Shown here one piece after another: positions 16,474 through 25,016 of a stretch of DNA of 64,000 bases. How positions within the stretch are numbered: position 1 is the first letter of the stretch; every line of letters begins with the position of its first letter. The notes beneath the pieces were generated by a model. It was not told where the DNA came from, searched no databases, and saw only the letters and a program-made list of their open reading frames with translations. Location: assembly GCF_000518265.1 (NCBI RefSeq), contig NZ_KI912410.1, forward strand, positions 228,774 through 292,773, read 5' to 3'. The translations under genes and the position numbers were made by a program. The stretch is from Actinomadura oligospora ATCC 43269. Lineage in GTDB: Bacteria; Actinomycetota; Actinomycetes; Streptosporangiales; Streptosporangiaceae.

Positions 16474-16588
16474 GGCCGCACACGGCGGCAGCCACCGGGA
16501 TCGCCCCGGGCGTGGCGGCCGGCCGCGCGGACGGTGCCGACGGGCCGCGAGCGGGGCGAGGAGTCGTCCCGGTGGAGGAGACCCGCTG

Positions 16589-16864
16589 ATGAACAAGTCC
16601 GAAGCCCCTTCGGCGGACCAGAGCCGCGACCAGGTCCCCCAAGCCGAGGGCCCCGGCGCGCGCGAACGGGTCACCGTCAACCTCACCGCCAAGGGCGCCG
16701 CCGCCCTCACCGAGCTCATGCGCCTCACCGGCGACACCAAGACCGACGTGATCAACCGCGCCCTCGGCGTCTACGCCTACCTGGAGAACGTCATCCAGCA
16801 GGACGGCAAGGTCTACGTCCGCGAACAGGACCAGTCCGACCTCGAACGCGTCCGCTTCCTCTGA
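16589..16864 (+). CDS. Ribbon-helix-helix-like small protein
   Basis: A 91-residue protein with GGAGGAG (16574-16580) upstream of the ATG. After a disordered N-terminus, RVTVNLTAKGAAALTELM followed by TGDTKTDVINRALGVYAYLE reads as a beta strand and two helices of a ribbon-helix-helix fold. The tail is Lys/Asp/Arg-rich. Such proteins are DNA-binding regulators or antitoxin-like factors. No toxin gene is adjacent. Confidence 0.7.
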   Translation: MNKSEAPSADQSRDQVPQAEGPGARERVTVNLTAKGAAALTELMRLTGDTKTDVINRALGVYAYLENVIQQDGKVYVREQDQSDLERVRFL

Positions 16865-16876
16865 CCCCCGGCGACC

Positions 16877-17626
16877 TCAGCTCGCCTCAGCCCGCTGAAC
16901 GGCCCCGTTCCGAGCCCCCCGCGACGTCCCCTTCGCCCGGTACCCGTTCCGCTTCCGCCCGGGCACGCTCTCGACCGCGAAGGGCGGCCGTTCGGGATCG
17001 AGGAGGATGGCGCCGGTGTCCTTCTGGAACAGCGCCCCGGCGGGGTAGTCCGCGATCGCCGTCGACTGGCGGAGGAACACGAACCCCTGGTCGCGGTAGT
17101 ACTCGTGCAGACTCCAGTTGTCGGCCCAGACGTCGATCCTGATCCACTGGCAGCCCTGCTCGCGGCGTGCCGTCGCGCCGATCCAGTCCAGCAGGGCCGC
17201 GCCGAGGCCCTGTCCGGCGCACCGCCGCCGGACGACGAGGCGGTGCAGGTAGATCGCGGGTTCCTGGTGCTCCCACGCCGTCCAGAGGTGCTCGTCCGGG
17301 ACCGGGGTGGCCGACACCGTCGCCACCGGTTCGGGGCCGTCCCACAGGAGCCATGTCTCACCCCCCGCCAGGGCGGCGCGGACGCGGGCGTCGCGTTCCG
17401 CCTCGCTCGGGTAAGGATCGTTCCACTGTCTGATCCCCCGTCCGCGCAACCATCCGGCGGCGTCCTCGATGAGCCTGAGGACGGTGGGCTGGTCGCCGGT
17501 GGAGGCCGGACGGAGTCGCAAGCCAGATCCCACGTTCAGTCCCGTTCGCGCGGTGTCCCGGGGCCCGGTGACGAACCGCCGGAGCGGCGCCGGGCCGTCC
17601 AATCTGCCCTTACGGACAAAAATCAC
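16877..17626 (-). CDS. GNAT family N-acetyltransferase
   Basis: A 249-residue frame starting at a GTG (17626); the conserved part begins near LRLRPASTGD, so the true start may be 40 or so residues later. The acetyl-CoA-binding region is VVRRRCAGQGLGAALLDWI (R/QxxGxG/A motif), followed by RIDVWADNWSLHEYY and YYRDQGFVF, the usual final strand/helix of GNAT proteins. A basic C-terminal extension follows. The substrate is unknown. Confidence 0.82.
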   Translation of the reverse strand: MIFVRKGRLDGPAPLRRFVTGPRDTARTGLNVGSGLRLRPASTGDQPTVLRLIEDAAGWLRGRGIRQWNDPYPSEAERDARVRAALAGGETWLLWDGPEPVATVSATPVPDEHLWTAWEHQEPAIYLHRLVVRRRCAGQGLGAALLDWIGATARREQGCQWIRIDVWADNWSLHEYYRDQGFVFLRQSTAIADYPAGALFQKDTGAILLDPERPPFAVESVPGRKRNGYRAKGTSRGARNGAVQRAEAS

Positions 17627-17864
17627 CGTAACTCACGCGATGAGGACGGACGAGGTGTCGGGGACGCGAGATTCCCCGTGCGCGGTCCGCGGGCCGGACA
17701 TCAGGCCGGATCACGGGCTGGATCGCGGAGCGGATCGCGCACGCGTTTCTTCCCTCGTCCGCCGTGCCGCCCCCGGACGGTCCGTCCGGCGGCACGGCGG
17801 CGCTCGGTGTTCTCCCGGACCGGTCGCTCGTTTAGTCATTCCCGGTCCGGGGATGCCGCTGTGC

Positions 17865-18278
17865 TCAGGAGAACCTGGCGCGCACCTCGGCGTCGAGGCT
17901 CTCCGGGTCGTCCTCGTGCGCGCGGAACCTGCGGTACGGCTCCGACGTGCCCGCCGCCATGCGCTCGGCCACCTCGGCGGGCTCGATCAGCACGCCGCCG
18001 CCGAGGTAGCGCGCGTCCTCGAGCTGCGTCCGGACGCCCGGCTCGCCCTTGACGAAGCCGCCCACGCGCCAGCCGGACTCCTCGTCCCAGACCAGCGCGC
18101 GGCTGCCCAGGACGATGGTGGCGTCCCGGGGCCCGCACGGGTCGAGCCACGCCTCCGTCGGCTCCACGCCGGCCGCCTCCAGCGCGCGGACGGACTCGGT
18201 CAGATACGGCCGGAAGACGTCGAGCTTGGCGTCCTCGTGCGGCTTCACCACGACATTCTCTGCCACGGTTCTCTCCAT
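17865..18278 (-). CDS. DUF6292-like protein
   Basis: A 137-residue protein with features I associate with the actinobacterial DUF6292 family: a helical N-terminus, ATIVLGSRALVWDEESGW in the middle and DARYLGGGVLIEPAEVAERM near the end. The ATG has GGAGA-like sequence upstream. The family often sits near GntR or XRE regulators in Thermomonosporaceae and Streptomyces, as here with the GntR gene 145 bp upstream on the same strand. Function unknown. Confidence 0.65.
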   Translation of the reverse strand: MERTVAENVVVKPHEDAKLDVFRPYLTESVRALEAAGVEPTEAWLDPCGPRDATIVLGSRALVWDEESGWRVGGFVKGEPGVRTQLEDARYLGGGVLIEPAEVAERMAAGTSEPYRRFRAHEDDPESLDAEVRARFS

Positions 18279-18423
18279 CTCTGGTTCAGGCGGGCCCTGA
18301 CGGCCTGCCCATAGCTGCGAAGGGAGTGGGTCGTCGTTCTCGGTGGTCTCGATGATCGGTCAAACGGTCAAATGGTTGGCGATCAAGGTCTTCCGGCCGT
18401 CAATTCGCCGCCCCTGCGGCGCT

Positions 18424-19248
18424 TCACTTTGATTTCCGCGAAGATCCGCCTCCAGAAATGTCACTATCGTCAAGCGGAAGCTCGGACTCGATCACGAACA
18501 CGTTGCGGTCGGTGGGATAGACCGTGAGGGTGTAGCGGCACGGATTTCCCTCGGTGTCGGTCACCACGCGGCGGTGCACGAAGACCGGAACGGTCCCTTC
18601 GGCGGGCATGTCGAAGAAGCGGATCTCGACCTCGTTCGGGGTGCGCACCCAGATCTGGTCGCGGTATCGCGCCTGCCGGATTCCGAGGGTCTCCTCCAGG
18701 TAGGCGACCGTCCCCTCCGGCATGTCCTCGGGGCGCTGCAGGCGCGTGGCGCCGCGGTCGACCAGGTCGATCGGGTAGAAGGACGTCTGGAGCGACCAGG
18801 GCACGTCCCCGCCGTCGTCGGTGATGAAGCGCTGCTGGTGCCGCACCACCAGCATGTCCCCGATCTCGATCTCCAGCTCGCGCGCCTGCGGCTCGTCCGC
18901 CTGCTTGATCTCCACCGTCGGCACGGAGGTCTTGGCCTGGCGACGCTGCTTGGCGACCTCGTCGACCCAGGCCCTGCCCTCGCCACCGCTGAAGCCGGTG
19001 TCCTCGGACGGGGTGAGCGTGATCGAGAACTTCACCGGCGGCTCGACCACGAAGGTGCCGAGGCCCGGCCTGGACTCGACCAGCCGCTGGTTCTTCAGTC
19101 GCTGCACGGCGTCCCGGACGGTGTTGCGGGCGGCGCCGTACTCCCTGGCGAGTTCCTGCTCGGTCGGGAGCTGCTCACCGGGCCCGAGCTCCCCATCGTG
19201 GATCTTCCGCTGCAGGTCTGCGGCGATCTCCTCATAGCGGGCGGCCAT
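18424..19248 (-). CDS. GntR family regulator (HutC/UTRA type)
   Basis: A 274-residue protein. The ATG at 19248 is preferred because GGAGG lies just upstream; a longer frame to 19287 lacks that signal. The N-terminal winged helix has RYEEIAADLQRKI, LPTEQELAREYG and ARNTVRDAVQRLKNQ, then a UTRA-like ligand domain (GDMLVVRHQQRFI, WSLQTSFYPIDLV, YLEETLGIRQARYRDQI, CRYTLTVYPTDRN). It is paralogous to the regulator at 27654-28454. The effector is unknown. Confidence 0.88.
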   Translation of the reverse strand: MAARYEEIAADLQRKIHDGELGPGEQLPTEQELAREYGAARNTVRDAVQRLKNQRLVESRPGLGTFVVEPPVKFSITLTPSEDTGFSGGEGRAWVDEVAKQRRQAKTSVPTVEIKQADEPQARELEIEIGDMLVVRHQQRFITDDGGDVPWSLQTSFYPIDLVDRGATRLQRPEDMPEGTVAYLEETLGIRQARYRDQIWVRTPNEVEIRFFDMPAEGTVPVFVHRRVVTDTEGNPCRYTLTVYPTDRNVFVIESELPLDDSDISGGGSSRKSK

Positions 19249-19584
19249 GGCGCCTCCAGAGCTTCTCGGCGTGAGACATCCCAACAATCCGGACGGGTCC
19301 TGATGGGTGGATGAGCCTCATAGCTGGGTTCATCCCCGAAAACCCCATGATCGCATGTTTGCACCCTGCTATCCGTGGAAATGGGTTAGTTCAAGTGGTT
19401 GGGATGACCTGAACGAGTTACCTCGGTGGGTTGAGAGTACCCGCTCAGGCCGCTCAATACAGCAGGACAGCGCGGATATTCCGAGAAGTTCGGAACACCT
19501 GGCGATCGCGAATCCCCTCTCCCTGGGGCGGATGGCGATCAACGCAATGAAAGGGACGAAAAGGACAAAGAGGAGGTCATCGCG
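19249..19584. other. Intergenic control region between divergent genes
   Basis: 336 bp, less GC-rich than average, between the GntR gene and the small membrane gene. A 93-codon plus-strand frame crosses it, but its composition is not protein-like for this genome and it has no ribosome-binding site. It probably holds promoters for both genes; I could not place -35/-10 boxes with confidence. Confidence 0.4.
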
Positions 19585-19917
19585 ATGATCGGTATCGTGA
19601 TCGTCTATCTGCTGGTGGTGTTGGCCATGACCGGGCTGCTGGCCAGCGTCGTCTTCCTTCTGCGGTTCGCCGTCATGAGCCGCCGGGCCCAGTTCTGGCG
19701 GCCGGAGGTGGACGGCTCCGGACCGGCGAGCTACAGCACGCCGTTCGTCTGGGCGCGCCGCTCGGCCGACGCCCCCACCCCGGACGCGCCGCCGCACGGG
19801 CGTGTCCCGGAGGCGCGCATCCCGGATGGGCACGTCCCCGAGGGGCGGGTTCTGGACGGGTGCGCCGTGGAGGAAGCGGCCACCGACCCGGCCCTGGTCG
19901 GGTCCACCATCGGCTGA
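19585..19917 (+). CDS. Small single-pass membrane protein
   Basis: A 110-residue protein with GAGGAGGT about nine bases before the ATG. One hydrophobic helix (IGIVIVYLLVVLAMTGLLAS, residues 2-21, continuing to about 32) is followed by a cytoplasmic Pro/Asp-rich tail containing imperfect short repeats around (E/D)GRVP/PDGHVP. It is divergent from the GntR regulator and probably under its control. No known family recognised. Confidence 0.62.
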   Translation: MIGIVIVYLLVVLAMTGLLASVVFLLRFAVMSRRAQFWRPEVDGSGPASYSTPFVWARRSADAPTPDAPPHGRVPEARIPDGHVPEGRVLDGCAVEEAATDPALVGSTIG

Positions 19918-19948
19918 CCAGGCGGGACGCACAGAAAGAGGCCACCCT

Positions 19949-20113
19949 GTGAGGCCCGATGTGAACCACACCGACCTCAGCTCGCAGAAACCCTCCGGAC
20001 GAGCTGACCCAGTGATCGTCAAGGAGCCCGGTTCGCAGGGCTCACCCCACGGCGGGCCCGACGCGCCGCGCCTCCTGGAGAACGCCCGCCGGGCGGACGA
20101 CCAGGAGCGCTGA
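19949..20113 (+). CDS. Possible 54-residue small protein
   Basis: The GTG at 19949 follows AGAAAGAGG and lies 32 bp after the previous stop, in an operon-like position. The product is polar and disordered (SGRADPVIVKEPGSQGS, LLENARRADDQER). Coding is supported only by the ribosome-binding site and position, and a terminator follows. Confidence 0.35.
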   Translation: MRPDVNHTDLSSQKPSGRADPVIVKEPGSQGSPHGGPDAPRLLENARRADDQER

Positions 20114-20316
20114 GCGGCGACCCCGCCCTCGAACGGCGCCGACGTCGTCGCCGAATCCACTCCGACGACCCGGCCGGCGAGTGAGCCCCCCGCCCTCGTC
20201 GAGCTGCCGTGACGGCCGGACGGCCCACCTCCTCACCGTCCTGGCCTGAGCGGCCCCCCTTTTCGTGGTCCGGACCGGAAACGGCCCGGACGGACGTGTT
20301 TTTGGGGGAATTGTGG
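20114..20316. other. Short intergenic gap
   Basis: Apart from the terminator at 20268-20303, nothing recognisable lies between the small genes and the 3' end of helR. Confidence 0.4.
20268..20303 (+). terminator. Intrinsic terminator with T-tract
   Basis: GTCCGG (20268-20273) pairs with CCGGAC (20286-20291). An inner CCG/CGG pair closes a GAAA tetraloop, and five Ts follow at 20299-20303. It ends the small-membrane-protein transcript just before the convergent helR gene. Confidence 0.65.
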
Positions 20317-22827
20317 TCAGTGGCCCAGGAGTAGGTCGTGCCAGTTCTGGTCGGCGGTGAGGACCGTGAGGCGCTGGGTGGCACGGGAGACGGCCACGTA
20401 CAGGACGCGCAGGCCGCGCGGGGACTGGGACGCGACGGTCTCCGGGGCGACGATGGCGGCGGCGTCGAACTCCAGGCCCTTGGCCTCCAGGACGTCCAGG
20501 ACCTGGACGCGTTCGGGCAGGCCCTCGGCGAGGCGGTCGCGGTCGGCGGCGGACCAGGCGCCCGCGGTCGGCATCGGAACGATCAGGCCGATCGTGCCGT
20601 CCACCTGGGAGAGGAGTTCCTCGGCGGCCTCGCGGGCGGCGGTGAGGTGGTCCTCGGCGGGGACGATCCGGATGACCGGGTCCAGGCCCGACTCGCGGAC
20701 GGCGCGGGCCGGGCGGGCCTCGGGGAGGGCCTTCGCGAGGACGCGGGCCGACACGGCGGCGATCTCGATGGAGTTGCGGTAGTTCGTGGTGAGTTCGTAC
20801 TCGTGCCGGACGGTCCGGGCCGAGCGGGGGGCGGGACGGCCACGGCCGCGTCCGCGGCGGTTGCGGGACGGCTGCTCGCCGCCGAGCGCGGCGTCCATGG
20901 CGGCGCGGGCGGCGGGGAGGTCCTCCCAGGCGCTCTGGGCCGGGTCCTCGACGATCGTCCAGCTGGCCTGGCGGCCCCGGCGGCCGAGCATGCGCCACTG
21001 CATGGGGGAGAGGTCCTGCGCCTCGTCGACGACGATGTGCGCGTACTCGGGGCGTTCCTCGACGACGCCGTCGTCCACGCGGCGGGCGCGTTCCATGCGC
21101 TCGATCGAGGTGGTCAGCTCGTCCATGCCGGGCTCCCAGTCCTCGTCGGCGACGGCCTCGCCGGTCAGGACGTTCACGCCGTCCACGACGAAGGGGTCGC
21201 CGTCGGCGGCGGCGCGGCGGCGCGGCTGGCGGGGCGGGGAGCCGAGCATGGCGTCGATCTCGTCCAGGAGCGCGACGTCCTGGTAGGTGAGGACGCCGGA
21301 GCCCCAGGAAACGGCGAGCCCGTCCAGGGCGGAGCGGTCCAGGTCGCGGCCGGCGGCGCGGCGCAGCCTGGACGGGTCGGACAGCGCGGACAGCACGTCC
21401 AGCGGGGTGCGGATGGGCCACCAGGCCTGGAGGAAGTCGGTGAACGCGCGCTGCTCGCGGATCCGGGCGGCGAACTCCTCGCGGCTGCCCAGGCGCGGGG
21501 CGGGACGGCCGCCGGTGTCCAGTTCGCCGAGGCCGTCGGCGGCGAGGATCGAGTTCCAGAGGGCCAGCTCGCCCTGGCCGGAGTCCTCCTCGACGGCCTG
21601 GGGGCCGCCGAGGTGGCCGAACGCGTCCCACAGGGCGTCCAGGAGGACGTCGGCGGCGCGTCCGCGGGCGGTGTTGACCGAGCCGCGGGCGCGGCGGTGC
21701 ACCTCGGCGCGGGCCTTGTCGAGGCGGCCGCGGTCCAGGCGGATCACGACGCCGCGGTAGACGACCCGCAGTTCGTCCGGCGAGCCGGGGGCGTGGTCGG
21801 CCACGGCGCGGCGCAGGACGTGGATCATCGCCTCCGCGCCCTTGAGCCGGGCCAGGTCGGGGGTGTCGTGCGCGGTCGCGGTCGCGCCCGGGACGAGGTC
21901 GCCCAGCGAGCGCAGCGTCGCCGAGCCCTCGCCGAGGGACGGCAGGACGCGCTCGATGTAGGACGTGAAACGCGCGTTCGGCCCGACGACCAGGACGCCG
22001 CGCGACCCGAACCGGCGGCGGTGCCTGAAGAGCAGGTATGCGACGCGGTGCAGGGCGACGGCCGTCTTGCCCGTGCCGGGGGCCCCGCGCACGAGGACGG
22101 TGCCGTCGGCGGGGGCGCGGATGACCTCGTCCTGCTCGCGCTGGATGGTGGCGACGATGTCGCGCATCGTGCCTTCGCGCGTGCGCGCGAGGGACGCCAG
22201 GAACGCGCCGTCGCCGACCACGGACAGGCCGTCGGAGGCGTCCGGGTCGAGCAGGTCGTCCTCGATGTCGACGACCTTGTGCCCGCGCGAGTGCAGGACG
22301 CGGCGGCGGATCACGCCGCGAGGATCCTCGGGGGTCGCGCGGTAGAAGTCCTCGGCGGCGGGGGCGCGCCAGTCGATGACCAGGGAGTCGTGCTCGCGCG
22401 TGCGGACGCCGATGCGGCCCACGTAGCGGACCTCGCGGCCGTCCACGATCCGCCCGGACGGCTGCGCGTCGGCCTGCCCGGACGGCTGCGCCTCGTCGGC
22501 GTACTCGCGCGGGGTCAGGTCGAGGCGGCCGAACACCAGGCCGTCGTCGGCGATGTCGAGCGCGTGCGCGCGCTGCGCGGCCTGGTGGACCATCGCGTCC
22601 CGGTCGACCAGGGAGCCCTTGGTGCCGGCGAGGGACTGCCGGAAGCCCTCGCGGAGCATGGCCCGGGCGTCCTCGCGCATCTCGCCCAGCCGGACGTACG
22701 CCTCGTCCACGAAACGCTGCTCGGCGGCGATCTCGCGGTCCTTCAGCGGGGTCGTCCCCGCCGCCCCGGCATCGGCGGCCTCGCCCGTCGCACTGCCGGG
22801 CGGACGGTCGGTGACCTCGGACGACAT
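20317..22827 (-). CDS. helR: HelD/HelR-type RNA polymerase recycling motor ATPase
   Basis: An 836-residue UvrD-like superfamily 1 protein. The N-terminal coiled-coil arm (residues about 25-90: AEQRFVDEAYVRLGEMRED) is the part that enters the polymerase secondary channel in HelD proteins. The Walker A sequence VRGAPGTGKTAVALHR is near residue 245 and DEAQDLSPMQWRML (Walker B/motif II) near 605. Late motifs include LTTNYRNS, VLEAKGLEFDAAAIV and LYVAVSRATQRL. The length fits actinobacterial class II HelD/HelR, which frees stalled RNA polymerase and, for HelR, gives rifamycin tolerance. I did not see a rifamycin-associated element in the 86 bp upstream. Confidence 0.88.
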   Translation of the reverse strand: MSSEVTDRPPGSATGEAADAGAAGTTPLKDREIAAEQRFVDEAYVRLGEMREDARAMLREGFRQSLAGTKGSLVDRDAMVHQAAQRAHALDIADDGLVFGRLDLTPREYADEAQPSGQADAQPSGRIVDGREVRYVGRIGVRTREHDSLVIDWRAPAAEDFYRATPEDPRGVIRRRVLHSRGHKVVDIEDDLLDPDASDGLSVVGDGAFLASLARTREGTMRDIVATIQREQDEVIRAPADGTVLVRGAPGTGKTAVALHRVAYLLFRHRRRFGSRGVLVVGPNARFTSYIERVLPSLGEGSATLRSLGDLVPGATATAHDTPDLARLKGAEAMIHVLRRAVADHAPGSPDELRVVYRGVVIRLDRGRLDKARAEVHRRARGSVNTARGRAADVLLDALWDAFGHLGGPQAVEEDSGQGELALWNSILAADGLGELDTGGRPAPRLGSREEFAARIREQRAFTDFLQAWWPIRTPLDVLSALSDPSRLRRAAGRDLDRSALDGLAVSWGSGVLTYQDVALLDEIDAMLGSPPRQPRRRAAADGDPFVVDGVNVLTGEAVADEDWEPGMDELTTSIERMERARRVDDGVVEERPEYAHIVVDEAQDLSPMQWRMLGRRGRQASWTIVEDPAQSAWEDLPAARAAMDAALGGEQPSRNRRGRGRGRPAPRSARTVRHEYELTTNYRNSIEIAAVSARVLAKALPEARPARAVRESGLDPVIRIVPAEDHLTAAREAAEELLSQVDGTIGLIVPMPTAGAWSAADRDRLAEGLPERVQVLDVLEAKGLEFDAAAIVAPETVASQSPRGLRVLYVAVSRATQRLTVLTADQNWHDLLLGH

Positions 22828-22913
22828 GGCTGCGGCTCCTCGCGGCTTCGGGCGGCGTCCCGGGACGGCCCCCGGGAATGCGAAAGAGACAGCTTACGCG
22901 GTCCAAGGTCCAC

Positions 22914-23678
22914 TCAGCGTGACAGCGTGACCCGTCCCACAAGGCGCGCGGTGGGCCCGGGGAGCCAGCGCCGCGCTCGGGCCACCGCCCTGGTCAGCGG
23001 GTCCGGGAGGACGTACAGGTCGTGCGCGGGACGGGCGGCCAGCGAGCGGTCCACGGCGTCCAGGACGAGGCCGGGCGGAACGCCGCGCATACGGCCGGTA
23101 GCGGCCGGATCGGCGGACGCCGCGGCCCGGAAGCCCGGGGTGTCCACCTGGCGCGGGCAGACGCAGCGGATCACGACGCCGCTGCCCGCGTGCTCGGCCG
23201 CGACCGCCTCCGCGTAGGCGTTCACCGCGGCCTTCGCCGCCGCGTACGCCGAGGTCTTCGGGACGGGCAGCAGCGCCGCGAGCGACGAGAAGAGGACCAG
23301 TTCGCCGCGGCCCCGCTCCAGCATCCCCGGCAGCGTCGCCCGGACGACGTGGACGGTGCCGAGGAAGTCCGTCCGCAGCACGTGCTCGACGTCCGGGAGG
23401 GGCTGCTCCAGCGCCGGGACCATCGGCCCGACGGCCGCCGCGTGCACGACCCGGTGCACCGCCCCGACCTCGCTGACCAGGGCGTTCACGGCCTCGGCGT
23501 CGGCGACGTCGCAGACGCGGACGTGCGTGTTGGGCGAGCGGCGGGCGGTCGCGGCGAGGCCGTCCGCGTCCAGGTCGGCGGCGGCGACGTCCCAGCCGGC
23601 GGCGGCGAGGCGGCGGGCGGCGAGGGCTCCGAGCCCGCTCGCGGCACCGGTGACCAGGGCCGTCCGGACGGCCGTCAT
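22914..23678 (-). CDS. Short-chain dehydrogenase/reductase
   Basis: A 254-residue classical SDR. The cofactor loop is TGAASGLG at residues 10-17, the acidic residue after strand 2 (AAADLDADG) predicts NAD(H) preference, and CDVADAEAV contacts the adenine. The catalytic Ser is in LVLFSSLAALLP and Tyr/Lys in SAYAAAKAAV. Its start overlaps the stop of the upstream decarboxylase-like gene by four bases, so the two are translated together and probably act on the same small keto or hydroxy compound. Confidence 0.9.
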   Translation of the reverse strand: MTAVRTALVTGAASGLGALAARRLAAAGWDVAAADLDADGLAATARRSPNTHVRVCDVADAEAVNALVSEVGAVHRVVHAAAVGPMVPALEQPLPDVEHVLRTDFLGTVHVVRATLPGMLERGRGELVLFSSLAALLPVPKTSAYAAAKAAVNAYAEAVAAEHAGSGVVIRCVCPRQVDTPGFRAAASADPAATGRMRGVPPGLVLDAVDRSLAARPAHDLYVLPDPLTRAVARARRWLPGPTARLVGRVTLSR

Positions 23679-24439
23679 GGCCGTGCCTCCACCGCTTCCT
23701 GGAAGGTCATTCGCAGCCGGTCCACGGTGGCGGCGGACAGCGCGCGGGCATGGTCGAGGCCGAGCGCGCGCAACTCGTGCGCCACGGGGTGGTCGCCGAG
23801 CCTGAGGTACGTGCCGCCGCCCAGGCGCATCCGGACGCCGCTGGGGGAGACGGTCCAGGGCGTCCGGCGGGTGACGCCGTTCATGGACGTGTAGGCGTCC
23901 ACGCTGGGAACGCCCCTACCGGACGGGACCGGGAAGCCGGGCCGGACGTGCATCTCTATGGCGGTCCTCCCGTCCACGCGCACGAGGCAGCGCTTGGTGC
24001 GGGCGGCGAGGTCCATGTGGATGTCGGCCATCTCTTTGGGGAAGCCCCAGATCGCCCGTCCCGCCTCCAGGGTGAACGCCTGGTTCACCGGCAGCCAGTG
24101 GATGAACGCGCCGATCCGGGGCGTCCCTTTGACCAGGAACGCGACTGCGAACTCGTGGTACGGGCCGAGATCGCCGTCCGCGTACCGGACGAACGCGAGC
24201 GAGCAGATCGCCCGTCCCGCCAGGGGACGTGCGACCTCCAGCCCGGAGTAGGCGATCACGGCCTGCGCGGCGGCGGCCGGGATGGGGAACATCGCGGACG
24301 CGACGGCGGCGTCCCGGATCTCGACCGGAAGCGTGACGCGGTCGCCCTGGATCAGGTGGGCCGCCGGGGCGGGCGCGACTTCGGGGATGGCATCGGGCGC
24401 GGCGTCGGGCGCTGCGTCGGACGCGGCGTCGGGGGGCAC
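23675..24439 (-). CDS. Acetoacetate decarboxylase family protein
   Basis: A 254-residue protein. The ADC-fold core shows RAICSLAFVRYADG, GPYHEFAVAFLV, IHWLPVNQAFTLEAGR and the key IWGFPKEMADI, whose Lys is at the position of the Schiff-base lysine of acetoacetate decarboxylase. The first 25 residues are a low-complexity Asp/Ala/Pro repeat (DAAPDAAPDAIPE), so the start may be further in. It is coupled to the SDR downstream. Family members can be decarboxylases or aldolase/dehydratase-like enzymes. Confidence 0.82.
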   Translation of the reverse strand: MPPDAASDAAPDAAPDAIPEVAPAPAAHLIQGDRVTLPVEIRDAAVASAMFPIPAAAAQAVIAYSGLEVARPLAGRAICSLAFVRYADGDLGPYHEFAVAFLVKGTPRIGAFIHWLPVNQAFTLEAGRAIWGFPKEMADIHMDLAARTKRCLVRVDGRTAIEMHVRPGFPVPSGRGVPSVDAYTSMNGVTRRTPWTVSPSGVRMRLGGGTYLRLGDHPVAHELRALGLDHARALSAATVDRLRMTFQEAVEARP

Positions 24440-24494
24440 GCCACAAGTAGAACAGGTTCCTGTTTTGGGCTCAAGGGGTCGGCCGCCGGGCCGC

Positions 24495-24992
24495 TCAGCC
24501 CTCCAGGGCGGCGCGGACGCGGTCCAGCGTCGCGCGCATGCCGCGCCGGTTCAGCTCGGCGCGGTCCTCGGCGGCGACGCCGGTGAAGACCCGTCCGAGC
24601 AGGGACGCGATCCCGGCCGTGCGCGAGTCGCGGCGCAGGTCGTGCCAGTACTCGGCCAGGCGGGACGACTCTCCGTCGCCGATGCCCTCGACCCGGTAGC
24701 CCCACAGCGCGACCGGCATGCCGAACGTCGTCACCCGGAACGCGAACGCCCGGCCCGGGATCGCGGCCGTGACCTCGCAGGTCGTGAACCAGACGCGCCA
24801 GCCGAGCCGGTTGAACCCGACGAACCGGGTGCCCTCGGCGATCTCGCCGCCGTCCCGGATCCACACCCGGAACAGCTCCGGGCTCCACTCGGGCATCCGG
24901 CGCAGATCCGACACCGCCGCGTACACCTCGTCCGGGGACGCCGCGACCGGCACCGACTCCTCGACCGTCCACTCCCGTTCCATGCAGGCCAT
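24495..24992 (-). CDS. SRPBCC (polyketide cyclase/START-like) protein
   Basis: A 165-residue helix-grip protein: VEESVPVAASPDEVYAAVSD at the N-terminus, MPEWSPELFRVW, GTRFVGFNR and a long final helix (RRGMRATLDRVRAALE). This pattern is typical of actinobacterial SRPBCC proteins that bind lipids or aromatic ligands. The start could also be the ATG at 24983. It is on the same strand as the ADC/SDR pair. Confidence 0.82.
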   Translation of the reverse strand: MACMEREWTVEESVPVAASPDEVYAAVSDLRRMPEWSPELFRVWIRDGGEIAEGTRFVGFNRLGWRVWFTTCEVTAAIPGRAFAFRVTTFGMPVALWGYRVEGIGDGESSRLAEYWHDLRRDSRTAGIASLLGRVFTGVAAEDRAELNRRGMRATLDRVRAALEG

Positions 24993-25016
24993 TACAGCAG
25001 GGGGCGGAGGGGCTCC

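Noticed and set aside
19307..19588. 93-codon plus-strand frame upstream of the small membrane gene
   Set aside because: No ribosome-binding site, atypical composition, and it runs over the strong ribosome-binding site of the gene at 19585.
22828..22913. Rifamycin-associated element upstream of helR
   Set aside because: I looked for the GC-rich palindromic element and saw no convincing match in the gap; an exact motif scan would be decisive.
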